Source of the DNA: Methanomicrobiales archaeon
GTDB lineage: Archaea > Halobacteriota > Methanomicrobia > Methanomicrobiales > Methanospirillaceae
Assembly (NCBI GenBank): GCA_012798365.1
Contig: JAAZNH010000108.1
Coordinates: 1 to 9,028 of the forward strand
Reading direction: 5' to 3'
DNA: 9,028 nucleotides
In this document: piece after piece, positions 1 to 6,469 of the stretch
Position numbering within the stretch: position 1 is the first letter of the stretch
How the letters are laid out: every line of letters begins with the position of its first letter
Translations under genes and position numbers: made by a program
Notes under the pieces: generated by a model
What the model saw: only the letters and a program-made list of their open reading frames with translations
Databases searched by the model: none
What the model was told of the DNA's origin: nothing

Positions 1-9
1 CGAATTGTT

Positions 10-27
10 TGGGGGCATCAGCCCCCA
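10..27. repeat. Short GC hairpin, possible terminator of a gene to the left
   Basis: A perfect 7-bp inverted repeat (TGGGGGC at 10-16 and GCCCCCA at 21-27) encloses an ATCA loop. On the plus strand it is followed by a pyrimidine-rich stretch (TCATCTCTCTT), which would suit the 3' end of a transcript entering from the left. There is no long T-run directly after it, so the terminator role is uncertain. Confidence 0.4.
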
Positions 28-56
28 TCATCTCTCTTGAGGATTTCAATAGAGCA

Positions 57-69
57 ATAAATAAAAAAA
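57..69 (-). terminator. T-rich terminator of the ACT-domain gene
   Basis: Read on the minus strand, these bases give seven T residues followed by ATTTATT, about 80 bases past the stop codon at 147. Archaeal RNA polymerase commonly terminates at T-runs without a hairpin, so this is a plausible end for the regulator transcript. Bases 1-146 otherwise show no gene. Confidence 0.5.
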
Positions 70-146
70 GATGCGGGTCTGGGCGCCGTGAATAGCGCAG
101 GAATCCATATCCCGGTTCTGTTACGGATATCAGGCCGGAGCCAGCC

Positions 147-647
147 TTATATAATGACCTGCTTGACCTGCGGCAGGGCCCGGATCTCCTCGATGACACC
201 GTGCGGGAGGGGTTCTTCGACAATAATGACCAGCTTGGGTTCTTCGGCAAACTGCGGGTCGGTGACAAAGATCTGCCGGATGGAGAGCATGTGCGAGGTG
301 AGGACCCGGACTGCTGCGCCGACAATCCCGCGTTCGCTTGCATTCTTGGGAAGAACCGTGATGACCGTATAGCCAAGCGATTCGGCAACCCGGGAAAGGT
401 CCGGGGTTGCACGCATATTCAGGAAGATCTCACAGAGCTCCGGTCGTTCCAGGATCCGCCGGGCCGTGGAATCCACAACGCGCCGGTCAGACCCGATCGC
501 CTTGGCAATCGCCGTTGCCGGGACCTCGATGCCATTGCAGCTGATCCGCCCGTCAGCGGTTACCCCAAAACCATTCTCTAAGAGGAACCGTACCACACGG
601 CTCTGGGACGGGGAGTCGGCAAAGTCGTGGATGATATCAGACCACAT
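147..647 (-). CDS. Archaeal ACT-domain regulator of amino acid metabolism (COG2150-like)
   Basis: The 166-residue protein has two parts. Residues 5-75 are helical and resemble a winged-helix or HTH segment (FADSPSQSRVVRFLLENGF, then ATAIAKAIGSDRRVVDSTARRIL). Residues 90-166 resemble an ACT domain, the small-molecule (often amino-acid) binding fold, with the glycine-containing NASERGIVGAAVRVL segment and strands TVITVLP and KLVIIVEEPL. This arrangement matches an archaeal family described as predicted regulators of amino acid metabolism; its ligand and DNA targets are not evident from the sequence. I chose ATG at 647 over the in-frame GTG codons at 656 and 653. The TATA box at 668-677 places transcription start near 646-647, giving a leaderless message beginning MWSDIIHDF. 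It is transcribed alone, toward the left edge. The family call is from memory of the pattern and is fairly secure; the function is inferred. Confidence 0.85.
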   Translation of the reverse strand: MWSDIIHDFADSPSQSRVVRFLLENGFGVTADGRISCNGIEVPATAIAKAIGSDRRVVDSTARRILERPELCEIFLNMRATPDLSRVAESLGYTVITVLPKNASERGIVGAAVRVLTSHMLSIRQIFVTDPQFAEEPKLVIIVEEPLPHGVIEEIRALPQVKQVII

Positions 648-667
648 ACTCACCACTGGGTATGGTG

Positions 668-677
668 CATATAAAAA
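668..677 (-). promoter_or_regulatory. TATA box for the ACT-domain gene
   Basis: The minus strand reads TTTTTATATG. Its centre lies about 26 bases before the ATG at 647, the usual archaeal TATA-to-start distance, so the transcript should begin at or next to the start codon. Confidence 0.6.
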
Positions 678-1007
678 TACACCGATGCAGTCCCGGCATC
701 ATCAGTGCCGGCATCTGGCAGAAGCGGGGTGCCGGACTTTTCTTAAGAACATGACCCGGCCGGACTGCACAGAGCGGGTATACGCGGCACACCGGCCGCC
801 GGGATACAAGCGGTCAGCCCGGAGTGCCGGGCAGACTGGCATACACCAGCCGGATCGATCCATCCGCAATCCCGCGATGACCCTGCCCGGTCTTCCCCCG
901 CTGGCGCATGACCGGTCTTTCTCCCTGCGCGGCAGCGGGTTGCAGGCTGCCGAACATCACCCGGGACAGAGAGGTGCGGACGGATATGCTCCCCTTGTTC
1001 CGTAAGC
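678..1007. other. Intergenic stretch with GC-rich hairpins, no convincing gene
   Basis: No reading frame here looks like a protein gene on either strand. The region carries several inverted repeats: CCGGCA/TGCCGG at 693-698 and 706-711 (7-base loop), a second CCGGCA/TGCCGG pairing between about 708-713 and 731-736, and a tight GCCCGG/CCGGGC stem at 817-822 and 827-832 with an AGTG loop. The word GTGCCGG recurs at 705, 730 and 824. A structured RNA is possible, but I see no clear promoter for one and CCGG-rich hairpins arise easily in this composition. Confidence 0.4.
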
Positions 1008-1017
1008 CTTTATTACA
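1008..1017 (+). promoter_or_regulatory. TATA box of the tRNA-Leu gene
   Basis: CTTTATTACA is an AT-rich element in GC-rich surroundings, centred about 33 bases before the mature tRNA 5' end. That allows a short 5' leader to be removed by RNase P. Confidence 0.5.
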
Positions 1018-1045
1018 TAGACAACCTCTTTGTTATGGCACAAGG

Positions 1046-1130
1046 GCGAGGGTAGCCAAGCCAGGTCAAAGGCGCTAGGTTGAGGGCCTAGTCTCGTAGG
1101 AGTTCTTGGGTTCGAATCCCATCCCTCGCA
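1046..1130 (+). tRNA. tRNA-Leu (anticodon GAG)
   Basis: An 85-base class II tRNA. The acceptor stem GCGAGGG (1046-1052) pairs perfectly with CCCTCGC (1123-1129), and the discriminator is A1130. The anticodon stem CTAGG/CCTAG (1075-1079 and 1087-1091) encloses a 7-base loop, with anticodon GAG at 1082-1084. The long variable arm (1092-1105, with a CTC/GAG stem) and the A discriminator fit leucine. The T loop TTCGAAT (1111-1117) sits on a stem with four pairs; the outermost position is T-T. The CCA end is not encoded and must be added after transcription. No intron is seen. It should read CUC and CUU codons. Confidence 0.95.
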
Positions 1131-1148
1131 TTCTTTTCAGGTTTTTTC
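1131..1148 (+). terminator. T-rich terminator after tRNA-Leu
   Basis: Two T-runs, TTCTTTT and six T residues at 1142-1147, follow directly after the tRNA 3' end. This is the usual arrangement for an archaeal tRNA transcription unit. Confidence 0.55.
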
Positions 1149-1202
1149 ACGCCATACGCCTGCGTTTCTCACGCCGGCATCCACGGGTTTAATCCGGTTC
1201 TG

Positions 1203-1251
1203 CCATCCGGTTCGATCATACAGCTATAACCAATTCACGCAGACCGGATGG
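1203..1251. repeat. 9-bp inverted repeat upstream of the TPR gene
   Basis: CCATCCGGT (1203-1211) and ACCGGATGG (1243-1251) are perfect complements 31 bases apart. The related ATCCGGTTC occurs twice (1192-1200 and 1205-1213), and CCATCCGGAT occurs again at 1421-1430 beside the TPR gene start. The copies could be binding sites, but words containing CCGG are very common in this DNA. Confidence 0.3.
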
Positions 1252-1358
1252 TGCAATGGATCCGGCGTATGTTCACAGCAGGTTCATCACGGAAAACGTT
1301 GGGAAGAGTGACCCGTTGTGGAATGAAAACAGAATCGGTTAAGTGCTTGTAACTACGA

Positions 1359-1368
1359 CGTATATTAA
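1359..1368 (+). promoter_or_regulatory. TATA box for the TPR-protein gene
   Basis: CGTATATTAA lies in the gap before the TPR gene. A start about 26 bases past its centre (near 1390) gives a leader of roughly 14 bases to ATG 1404, or 44 bases to ATG 1434. Confidence 0.55.
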
Positions 1369-1403
1369 CCGCAGAATGAAAAGCCCGTTGTTTCCTTGAC
1401 CGG

Positions 1404-2384
1404 ATGAGCGGCTGTTCTGACCATCCGGATACCATGTCTTCCAGCAGATCTCTTATCACGGTTCTTCTTGCCATCGGGGTCGTGTGCTGTTTCTGTACCC
1501 CGCCGGCCAGCGCAGCAGGGACCCTGATTCGCCTGGGTTCGGGGACTGGTTCTTCCGCAGCAGCAGATACCGGTGGAATGTTCAACATCTCTTCCCTGGT
1601 ATCGGAGATCAGCCCGGGCATGGATCCGGCTCCCGCAGCCACCACCGCACCCCCCTCGATGACGGCCGGGGCGGACCAACCACCACGGGTATCAGGTGTG
1701 ACACCTCGTGCTTCACCTCCCCTCACACCATCCACTCCCGTATCGGGGGAAGATACCGCAGGGAGCAGGGATGCAGGCACTGCGATGCTCGCACCCCCGG
1801 ATACCAACACATCCGGGGAAGAGGAAACGGCCGTTCCTTCGTCCGGCTGGCCGGGTTTTTCAGAGGGTAACCTTCCGGTGATGATGTTCCCCGAACAGGA
1901 TGAACCTGAACTGATCAACCTGACTGCCATCGCAGATGAAGAAAACCAGACCTATGCCTACAACCTGGTGGACAAGGGAATTGAATGCTACGAGGCGGGA
2001 AACCATAAATGTGCATTCGAATCGTTCGAGACCGCCCATGGGATCCTGCCGCAGGATGCTAACATTCTGTATATCCAGGCCCAGGCACTCTCGTACCAGG
2101 ACCGGAATGATGAGGCACTCAGATCGATTGAGAAAGCAATTGCCTCTGAACCCGAGGCTGCTGAACTCTGGTACCAGAAGGGCATCATCCAGAACAACCG
2201 GGGCGACTATTTTGCATCCGGGGCCAGTTTTGATCGGGCATCCGAACTGGCACCGGGGTATGAATTCCCGATCACGGACCGCTTTCCCATCAGCATCATC
2301 ATTAAAAATGCAGCTGCTATCATCCTTTTCCTTGGCTTTTTGTCTATTGGTTACTTCTTTTACACCCGGGAAATTCGAAGATAA
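1404..2384 (+). CDS. Secreted, membrane-anchored TPR-repeat protein
   Basis: A 326-residue envelope protein. Residues 11-38 form a signal peptide: MSSSRS, a hydrophobic core LITVLLAIGVVCC, and a PASAA cleavage region. Residues 40-170 are rich in Ser, Thr, Pro and Gly and look like a disordered linker. Residues 185-284 are three tetratricopeptide repeats in exact 34-residue register, each ending in Pro (216, 250, 284), with landmarks such as YEAGNHKCAFESFETA, ALSYQDRNDEALRSIEKAI and NNRGDYFASGASFDRASEL. A C-terminal membrane helix (about 298-319) ends in the positive tail TREIRR. The TPRs should therefore face outward and bind a protein partner, which is unknown. Neither candidate start has a clear ribosome binding site. 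ATG 1434 gives the more normal signal peptide; 1404 is the outer limit. It is a single-gene unit convergent with the DUF4129 gene. No enzymatic function is seen. Confidence 0.8.
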   Translation: MSGCSDHPDTMSSSRSLITVLLAIGVVCCFCTPPASAAGTLIRLGSGTGSSAAADTGGMFNISSLVSEISPGMDPAPAATTAPPSMTAGADQPPRVSGVTPRASPPLTPSTPVSGEDTAGSRDAGTAMLAPPDTNTSGEEETAVPSSGWPGFSEGNLPVMMFPEQDEPELINLTAIADEENQTYAYNLVDKGIECYEAGNHKCAFESFETAHGILPQDANILYIQAQALSYQDRNDEALRSIEKAIASEPEAAELWYQKGIIQNNRGDYFASGASFDRASELAPGYEFPITDRFPISIIIKNAAAIILFLGFLSIGYFFYTREIRR

Positions 2385-2554
2385 CACCACCACCGGCGCA
2401 TGACTGAAGGGCACACGGGACGGGTTGCACCCGGGACACGGGAGATCACGACATCGCACTGAGCGCAGGCACCCGGATGAAGTTGCGGGCGGTAAAACGC
2501 CTGGTGCACCGGAACTGGTTCTCTCCTGCAGACCGGTCCGGGCTTGCACAGGGA
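2385..2554. other. Gap between convergent genes without a T-run terminator
   Basis: This 170-base gap separates the 3' ends of the TPR gene and the DUF4129 gene. It contains a small hairpin (CGGGT TGC ACCCG, 2421-2433) and an 8-base palindrome GACCGGTC (2531-2538). Neither strand shows a T-run of five or more near a stop codon, so where the two transcripts end is unclear. Confidence 0.4.
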
Positions 2555-4711
2555 TTATTTCTTATCGGCTTCCTCATCCCTGCCAGCGGCAACCTGTTCA
2601 TCGGCTGATGCCATGGCAGTCTCAAAGATATCGCGGTCTTTTACCGATTCCTTTCCGCCATACCGGACCCGCTCATAGATTGCAACAAACCGGGTAAAGG
2701 CGGCACTGTAGGGTTGTTTCCCGCAGGAGCGGGAGATCTCCCGTGCGGTCAGGGTCCGGTACTGCCGGATGTTCAGATCGTTTGCAATCCGTTTTGCCAG
2801 CTGCTGGTACACCCCCCATGATGCCGCACGCAATCCCTGCTCCCGGAGCATCCGGGCATACAGGGCAACAAGATCCGAGACGTCATCGCCGGAGGTGCGG
2901 GTCCATTGCTGCCGGTAGCTGTCGGGCACTTCTGCCACCCCGGGCCGGGAACTGCCGGCCGGGTCGCCGCGGGATGATGGTGCCGTAGTCGCGTCGCGTG
3001 TCCTTCCCCGCAGGAACAGGCTCACTCCCGCCACCAGCATAACGCCCATGAACGCAAGCAGGATCGCAAACCAGACCGGCCGTGTCTGCGAGTCAAGGCC
3101 GCTGAACAGGGGGATGTCGATGATGACAGGATCGCTTTCGGATGGGCTGATCGGGAATCCTTCCCCGGTGAACCGGGCGATCACCGTATGCCGGCCCGGG
3201 GAAAGTCGGACTTTTTGCCGGAAATACCCGTCATCATCCGTTGTTACCGTAAAGAGGCGGGCCTGGCCGGAGTCAACGTTGACCGGCGCCCTCGCCACGG
3301 GGCCGTCACTGGCATCGAGATATCCTTCAAAGAACACCGTACCCTCCGGATCGGGATTGCTTGCCGAGAGGTAGAGGGATGAGGGCGCAGGACTGATCAT
3401 CAGCGGCCGGGCTTCGGAGCGGGACGTGGGTGACCGTGTGTACACTGAATGGGTGCCGGCCGTGAGGTGCTCAACCGGGACCTGCATGGTGTAGAACCCG
3501 TACCGGTCGGTTGCGGTCGTGGAGACGGGTTTGCCATCAATATAGAGGACAACCGGGTTGTTCTCGGAGCGCGGGGTCGTTGACCCGGCAGGCGTGAGCG
3601 AGATCCCGGAGTACTCGATGGTCCGGCCGTATTCACCGGTCTCGGGCATGACCGCAAGTGACAGGCTCTTTCCTTCCTCCCCGGGCTGGGCCGGGTTCGT
3701 CACTCCCGCGGTCCCGGGCTCCGGCGACGGGCCGGGACCTGACGATTGGCCGGTAGCTCCTTCCGTTTCCGGATCCGGGGTTGGTTGTGCAGGAGGGGTA
3801 ACCGTAGGGGCGATTGTTGGCGGTATGGATGTGGTTCCGGGAACAGCAGGACTCGGCGTTGGAGTCGGGACGGGAGAACGCGGGGTAGTTGTGCCGGGTT
3901 TTTGCGTTTGCGAAGGAGCAGGGGAAACCGTCCCGTTTCCGGAACCCGCATTTTTATCCGTGGCCGGCGTTACGCCGGGCCGGGGGGACACCGCGGGGGT
4001 CGGGGACGGAACCGGGGTGTCACGGGCTAACGGCTGTTCAATCACCTGGACGATCTGGTCGACACGGTCTGCACTCTCTTTATTCTTTGACACGTCAAGG
4101 CCCAGCCTGCTGCCGACCGTGGCAACGTTCTCGGTTGCATTGCGGTACCGGAGGTTCAGGTTCTGGACCCGCTTGCGCAGCTCGTTGCCCCGCATCCGGA
4201 ACGCGGTCCGCATCTCCTGCGTGCTCTCACTGTAATACTGGATCTCCATGGACTGGAGTTCGTCAAGGGAGATGGTGGTCTCAAGCAGGGCTTCAAGGAT
4301 CTGTTTCTGGAGGGCAGTATTCTTCTCCAGTTCCTGGATCTCGCTGTCCTCCATGTCCAGCTTCACGATCAGGTTCTTGATGGATGCCCGGCGCTCACCG
4401 AACATCTCAAGGTAGCGCCGGGCCTCGTCGATATCATGGATCTCGAGGGTGAGGGAGACCGGGCCGATAATATCGATGAGCTCCTGCAGTTCCGGATCGA
4501 TATCCAGGGAGCTGTTGATTGCCTGTTTTTTTAACGCATCCAGGTTGTCATGGTACCGGGATTTTTCCAGGTTGTCATGGAACTTTGAGGAGTGGGACGA
4601 AGGATCATTCTGGAGGGAGTACAGGAGAGGCGTTGAGAAAGAGAGGACGAGGGTGAGGATAACGGCGATCGTCAGAACCGCAAATACCGCGTACCGCGCC
4701 TTCTTGTTCAT
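2555..4711 (-). CDS. Two-pass membrane protein: coiled coil, Ig-like domains and cytoplasmic DUF4129-like domain
   Basis: A 718-residue protein with a clear modular plan. Residues 1-7 (MNKKARY) are positive and precede a membrane helix (8-30). Residues 45-225 are charged and helical, probably coiled coil. Residues 230-345 are a Pro/Thr/Ser-rich linker. Two beta-rich Ig-like domains follow (about 346-440 and 445-533), with the typical IDGKPV...TDRYGFYTMQVPV...LTAGTHSVYTR pattern. A second membrane helix (546-567) leads into a cytoplasmic tail whose residues 610-705 resemble DUF4129, including LTAREISRSCG and FVAIYERVRYGG. Positive residues at both ends place both termini inside and about 515 residues outside. 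DUF4129 often occurs at the end of transglutaminase-like membrane proteins, but no such catalytic domain is seen here. GGAG at 4723-4726 lies 11 bases before the ATG. It may link surface structure to the cell interior; its partner is unknown. Confidence 0.8.
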   Translation of the reverse strand: MNKKARYAVFAVLTIAVILTLVLSFSTPLLYSLQNDPSSHSSKFHDNLEKSRYHDNLDALKKQAINSSLDIDPELQELIDIIGPVSLTLEIHDIDEARRYLEMFGERRASIKNLIVKLDMEDSEIQELEKNTALQKQILEALLETTISLDELQSMEIQYYSESTQEMRTAFRMRGNELRKRVQNLNLRYRNATENVATVGSRLGLDVSKNKESADRVDQIVQVIEQPLARDTPVPSPTPAVSPRPGVTPATDKNAGSGNGTVSPAPSQTQKPGTTTPRSPVPTPTPSPAVPGTTSIPPTIAPTVTPPAQPTPDPETEGATGQSSGPGPSPEPGTAGVTNPAQPGEEGKSLSLAVMPETGEYGRTIEYSGISLTPAGSTTPRSENNPVVLYIDGKPVSTTATDRYGFYTMQVPVEHLTAGTHSVYTRSPTSRSEARPLMISPAPSSLYLSASNPDPEGTVFFEGYLDASDGPVARAPVNVDSGQARLFTVTTDDDGYFRQKVRLSPGRHTVIARFTGEGFPISPSESDPVIIDIPLFSGLDSQTRPVWFAILLAFMGVMLVAGVSLFLRGRTRDATTAPSSRGDPAGSSRPGVAEVPDSYRQQWTRTSGDDVSDLVALYARMLREQGLRAASWGVYQQLAKRIANDLNIRQYRTLTAREISRSCGKQPYSAAFTRFVAIYERVRYGGKESVKDRDIFETAMASADEQVAAGRDEEADKK

Positions 4712-4769
4712 CGGGAAAGTAACTCCACAACGTTCTTACTGCCGTACTTGTGTTCTTTGGTTCGTTGCA

Positions 4770-4779
4770 GTATAAAAAG
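4770..4779 (-). promoter_or_regulatory. TATA box for the DUF4129-like gene
   Basis: The minus strand reads CTTTTTATAC, centred about 63 bases before the ATG at 4711, so transcription would start near 4748 with a 37-base leader. This gene therefore need not be cotranscribed with the surface protein just upstream. Confidence 0.6.
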
Positions 4780-4788
4780 CCTCAAAAA
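4774..4788 (-). terminator. T-run terminator of the surface-protein gene, overlapping the next TATA box
   Basis: On the minus strand two runs of five T (4788-4784 and 4778-4774) appear within about 30 bases of the stop codon at 4805, after a GC-rich GCCGGCC stretch. The second run is part of the TATA box of the downstream gene. Confidence 0.45.
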
Positions 4789-4804
4789 TGATCCTGGCCG
4801 GCTG

Positions 4805-6238
4805 TTAGTGCTGCCTTCGGATCACAAAAAAACCTGCGGCAAGGACAATACCAATGACTGCAATACCCGGCTGCACAGGAGTGGGAGTGGGATCCGGCGG
4901 GGCCATCTGCGAAGGTTCCGCAGCGGAGGTTTCGGTTGCTCCTGCGGGAGTTCCTGCTGCCTCCGGCACTGCCCTTTCGGGTGCTGCCGGTTGTGCAACG
5001 GTTTCCACGGACGGGTTTGACGGGCTGCTGACAAGGCCATAGGTGCTGAAGTGGGAGACCGGTATGCTGATCGTGCGGGTATCCGGATCAACCGTGGTGG
5101 GCAGCGTGATCCAGGTTTTTGTGGCAGGATCATAGAACCCCATGGTGATGGCCTTGCTGTTTCCACCTGCCTTTTCCAGGACCTGGTCCCATACTTCCGG
5201 GGTGAGGGTGAAGGAGAGGGTTGCTCCTCCGGCAGGGCTGAACTGTGTGCCGGCCGGTTCGCATTCCACGGCAATGCCCATGAGAGAATAGACATCGCCG
5301 GTTGCATCAGGGATATCTGCCGCATCGAGCGGGGTGAGGGTGATCTGGTTCACCGGCCGCGTATCTGCGCCGGTTACTTTCGTTCCCTGTTTTATCGTGA
5401 GACTTACCGTATACCCTGCGGAGGGGTCGGTTTTCAATGACGAATCGGAAAGGATCCTGCCTTCGTCATTGTGCAGCAGCGTCAGGGTGCTGGAGGGATA
5501 GCCCGGGGGAGCGAGCTGGGGGCCGGGTTCGGGGTTCGATTCTGCTTCAGGGCCGGAGGAGAAAACGTCATCTCCCCCGTTGGTTGGCCCTGATGAACCG
5601 CCCTGCGACGAAGAACCGATGGTATAGGTACGCGAAAAGATGGTGCCGCTTGCATCGATTACGTCAATGGCCAGGTGCCCGGAATTGACGTTGGTTATCG
5701 TGAACGTAAGATACTGGGTGCCGGAACCGGTGCTCCCCACGGTTCCTCCAACAGTGTAGTCAAGGAAGGTGACCGCGCCGGGGGTTTTTGTGCCTCTCAT
5801 CGTAAGGACATAGGAGCCGGCATTGACGTCCGCCGTAGTAATATCGATCGGGTTGGTGCCCGCGGGAAGTGTCGGGTTGTAATAAATCTCACCATTGTTG
5901 TACTCGACCGTAAGAGGATTTGCTGCAACAGAATACCCGGTTGTGCTCAGGTGGACCGCAGATGACTGGAACCCGAAGGGCAGGTTCACGGTGTTGCTCA
6001 CAACCGAGCTGCCAATCGTGTCCAGGTCGCCGGATGAGACACGGTACTGGAATTTGTCTCCGGCCTTGAGGCCGGTTACCGCGATGGTAAGGGAATCGCC
6101 GTTATGAAGGGTGATGGATGGATCGGTTACCTGGCTGACCGAGTATGCCATTGCACCTGGAATTGCAGCACAGGAAATGAGCAGAAGGAGAAGGAGGGGG
6201 CCGTATTTGCTCCAGTGTCCAGGTTTGCTCACGATCAT
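4805..6238 (-). CDS. Secreted cell-surface protein with C-terminal membrane anchor
   Basis: A 477-residue protein starting at ATG 6238. The frame stays open to 6322, but that extension lies upstream of the likely transcription start near 6262, and AGGGGA at 6244-6249 is a good ribosome binding site for 6238. Residues 1-31 are a signal peptide (KYGPLLLLLLISCAAIPGAMA, cut near A31). Residues 32-210 are beta-rich, followed by a Ser/Gly/Pro linker. Residues 247-405 form a second beta domain with features seen repeatedly in methanogen surface proteins: FSPAGGATLSFTLTPEVW, GFYDPATKTWITLP and PVSHFSTYGL. Residues 406-455 are an Ala/Pro/Thr linker. The end, PTPTPVQPGIAVIG followed by a hydrophobic stretch and RRQH, resembles archaeal PGF-CTERM-type sorting signals processed by archaeosortases, or a plain membrane anchor. 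It probably sits in or on the S-layer; no ligand or enzymatic role can be read. Confidence 0.8.
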   Translation of the reverse strand: MIVSKPGHWSKYGPLLLLLLISCAAIPGAMAYSVSQVTDPSITLHNGDSLTIAVTGLKAGDKFQYRVSSGDLDTIGSSVVSNTVNLPFGFQSSAVHLSTTGYSVAANPLTVEYNNGEIYYNPTLPAGTNPIDITTADVNAGSYVLTMRGTKTPGAVTFLDYTVGGTVGSTGSGTQYLTFTITNVNSGHLAIDVIDASGTIFSRTYTIGSSSQGGSSGPTNGGDDVFSSGPEAESNPEPGPQLAPPGYPSSTLTLLHNDEGRILSDSSLKTDPSAGYTVSLTIKQGTKVTGADTRPVNQITLTPLDAADIPDATGDVYSLMGIAVECEPAGTQFSPAGGATLSFTLTPEVWDQVLEKAGGNSKAITMGFYDPATKTWITLPTTVDPDTRTISIPVSHFSTYGLVSSPSNPSVETVAQPAAPERAVPEAAGTPAGATETSAAEPSQMAPPDPTPTPVQPGIAVIGIVLAAGFFVIRRQH

Positions 6239-6283
6239 TCCGGTCCCCTTTTGGATATTGCTATGTATTTTTACCCTGAAATG

Positions 6284-6292
6284 GTATAAATT
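6284..6292 (-). promoter_or_regulatory. TATA box for the surface-protein gene
   Basis: The minus strand reads AATTTATAC. A start about 26 bases on, near 6262, gives a 24-base leader to the ATG at 6238 and rules out the longer open frame from 6322 as the usual product. Confidence 0.65.
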
Positions 6293-6330
6293 CTCCGTTT
6301 TTTGGCCGATTGGGTTTACCACAATATGAA

Positions 6331-6341
6331 AAAATATATAC
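6331..6341 (+). promoter_or_regulatory. TATA box for the ABC exporter and radical SAM unit
   Basis: AAAATATATAC with an A-rich, BRE-like stretch (GAAAAAA) just upstream. Transcription would start near 6363, leaving an untranslated leader of about 137 bases before the ABC gene. A weaker AT-rich element (GATTTAAAAA, 6377-6386) could act as a second promoter. The box faces away from the surface-protein TATA box about 45 bases to the left. Confidence 0.6.
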
Positions 6342-6371
6342 AGTAGTGCGAGTCAAAATCTTGAATACTAT

Positions 6372-6469
6372 CCGGGGATTTAAAAACCCGGTAGCGGATC
6401 CGCATCGTACCGCCAGGAGCTGGCAGTCACGGCCTTCCGGCACAAGAAAATCCCCCATACCTGCCGGAA
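6372..6469 (+). repeat. Hairpin-rich leader of the ABC exporter gene
   Basis: Four inverted repeats stand in a row: CCGGG/CCCGG (6372-6376 with 6387-6391), the palindrome GCGGATCCGC (6394-6403), GCCAG/CTGGC with a 3-base loop (6412-6424), and a perfect 8-bp TTCCGGCA/TGCCGGAA (6435-6442 with 6462-6469, 19-base loop). The last is followed by CAAAAAAC and then the start region. This could be a cis-acting RNA element; it matches no riboswitch class I recognise. Confidence 0.4.

Noticed and set aside
814..957. 47-residue minus-strand frame (MFGSLQPAAAQ...) with GGGTG just before the ATG
   Set aside because: Low-complexity, lacks a motif, and the A-rich box further upstream is better explained as the tRNA promoter.
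466..1005. 179-codon plus-strand frame over the ACT gene start and the following gap
   Set aside because: Its first third is antisense to the regulator; the rest has no hydrophobic core or motif and no ribosome binding site.
1046..1130. tRNA-Leu as an integration site for a mobile element
   Set aside because: No duplicate of the tRNA 3' end, integrase or transposase is present in the window.
1235..1930. 231-codon open frame on the minus strand opposite the TPR gene
   Set aside because: It lacks domain features and is rich in low-complexity residues that mirror the Ser/Thr/Pro linker on the other strand. The plus-strand frame has a signal peptide, three in-register TPRs and a membrane helix.
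1860..2549. 229-codon open frame on the minus strand across the TPR domain and the convergent gap
   Set aside because: It is antisense to clear tetratricopeptide repeats, with no recognisable fold or promoter.
2477..2608. 43-residue plus-strand frame (MKLRAVKRLVHRNW...) ending in a hydrophobic stretch
   Set aside because: The hydrophobic part is antisense to the charged C-terminus of the DUF4129-like protein, which commonly yields such false membrane segments; no promoter is seen.
3558..4235. 225-codon Gly/Val-rich plus-strand frame inside the DUF4129-like gene
   Set aside because: It is the complement of the Pro/Thr-rich linker; composition alone explains it.
6239..6322. 28-residue N-terminal extension of the surface protein
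   Set aside because: It lies largely upstream of the predicted transcription start, crosses the TATA box, and would bury the signal peptide inside the protein.
6326..6346. Tiny frame MKKYIQ at the plus-strand TATA box
   Set aside because: The bases are the promoter element itself; it lies upstream of the predicted transcription start.
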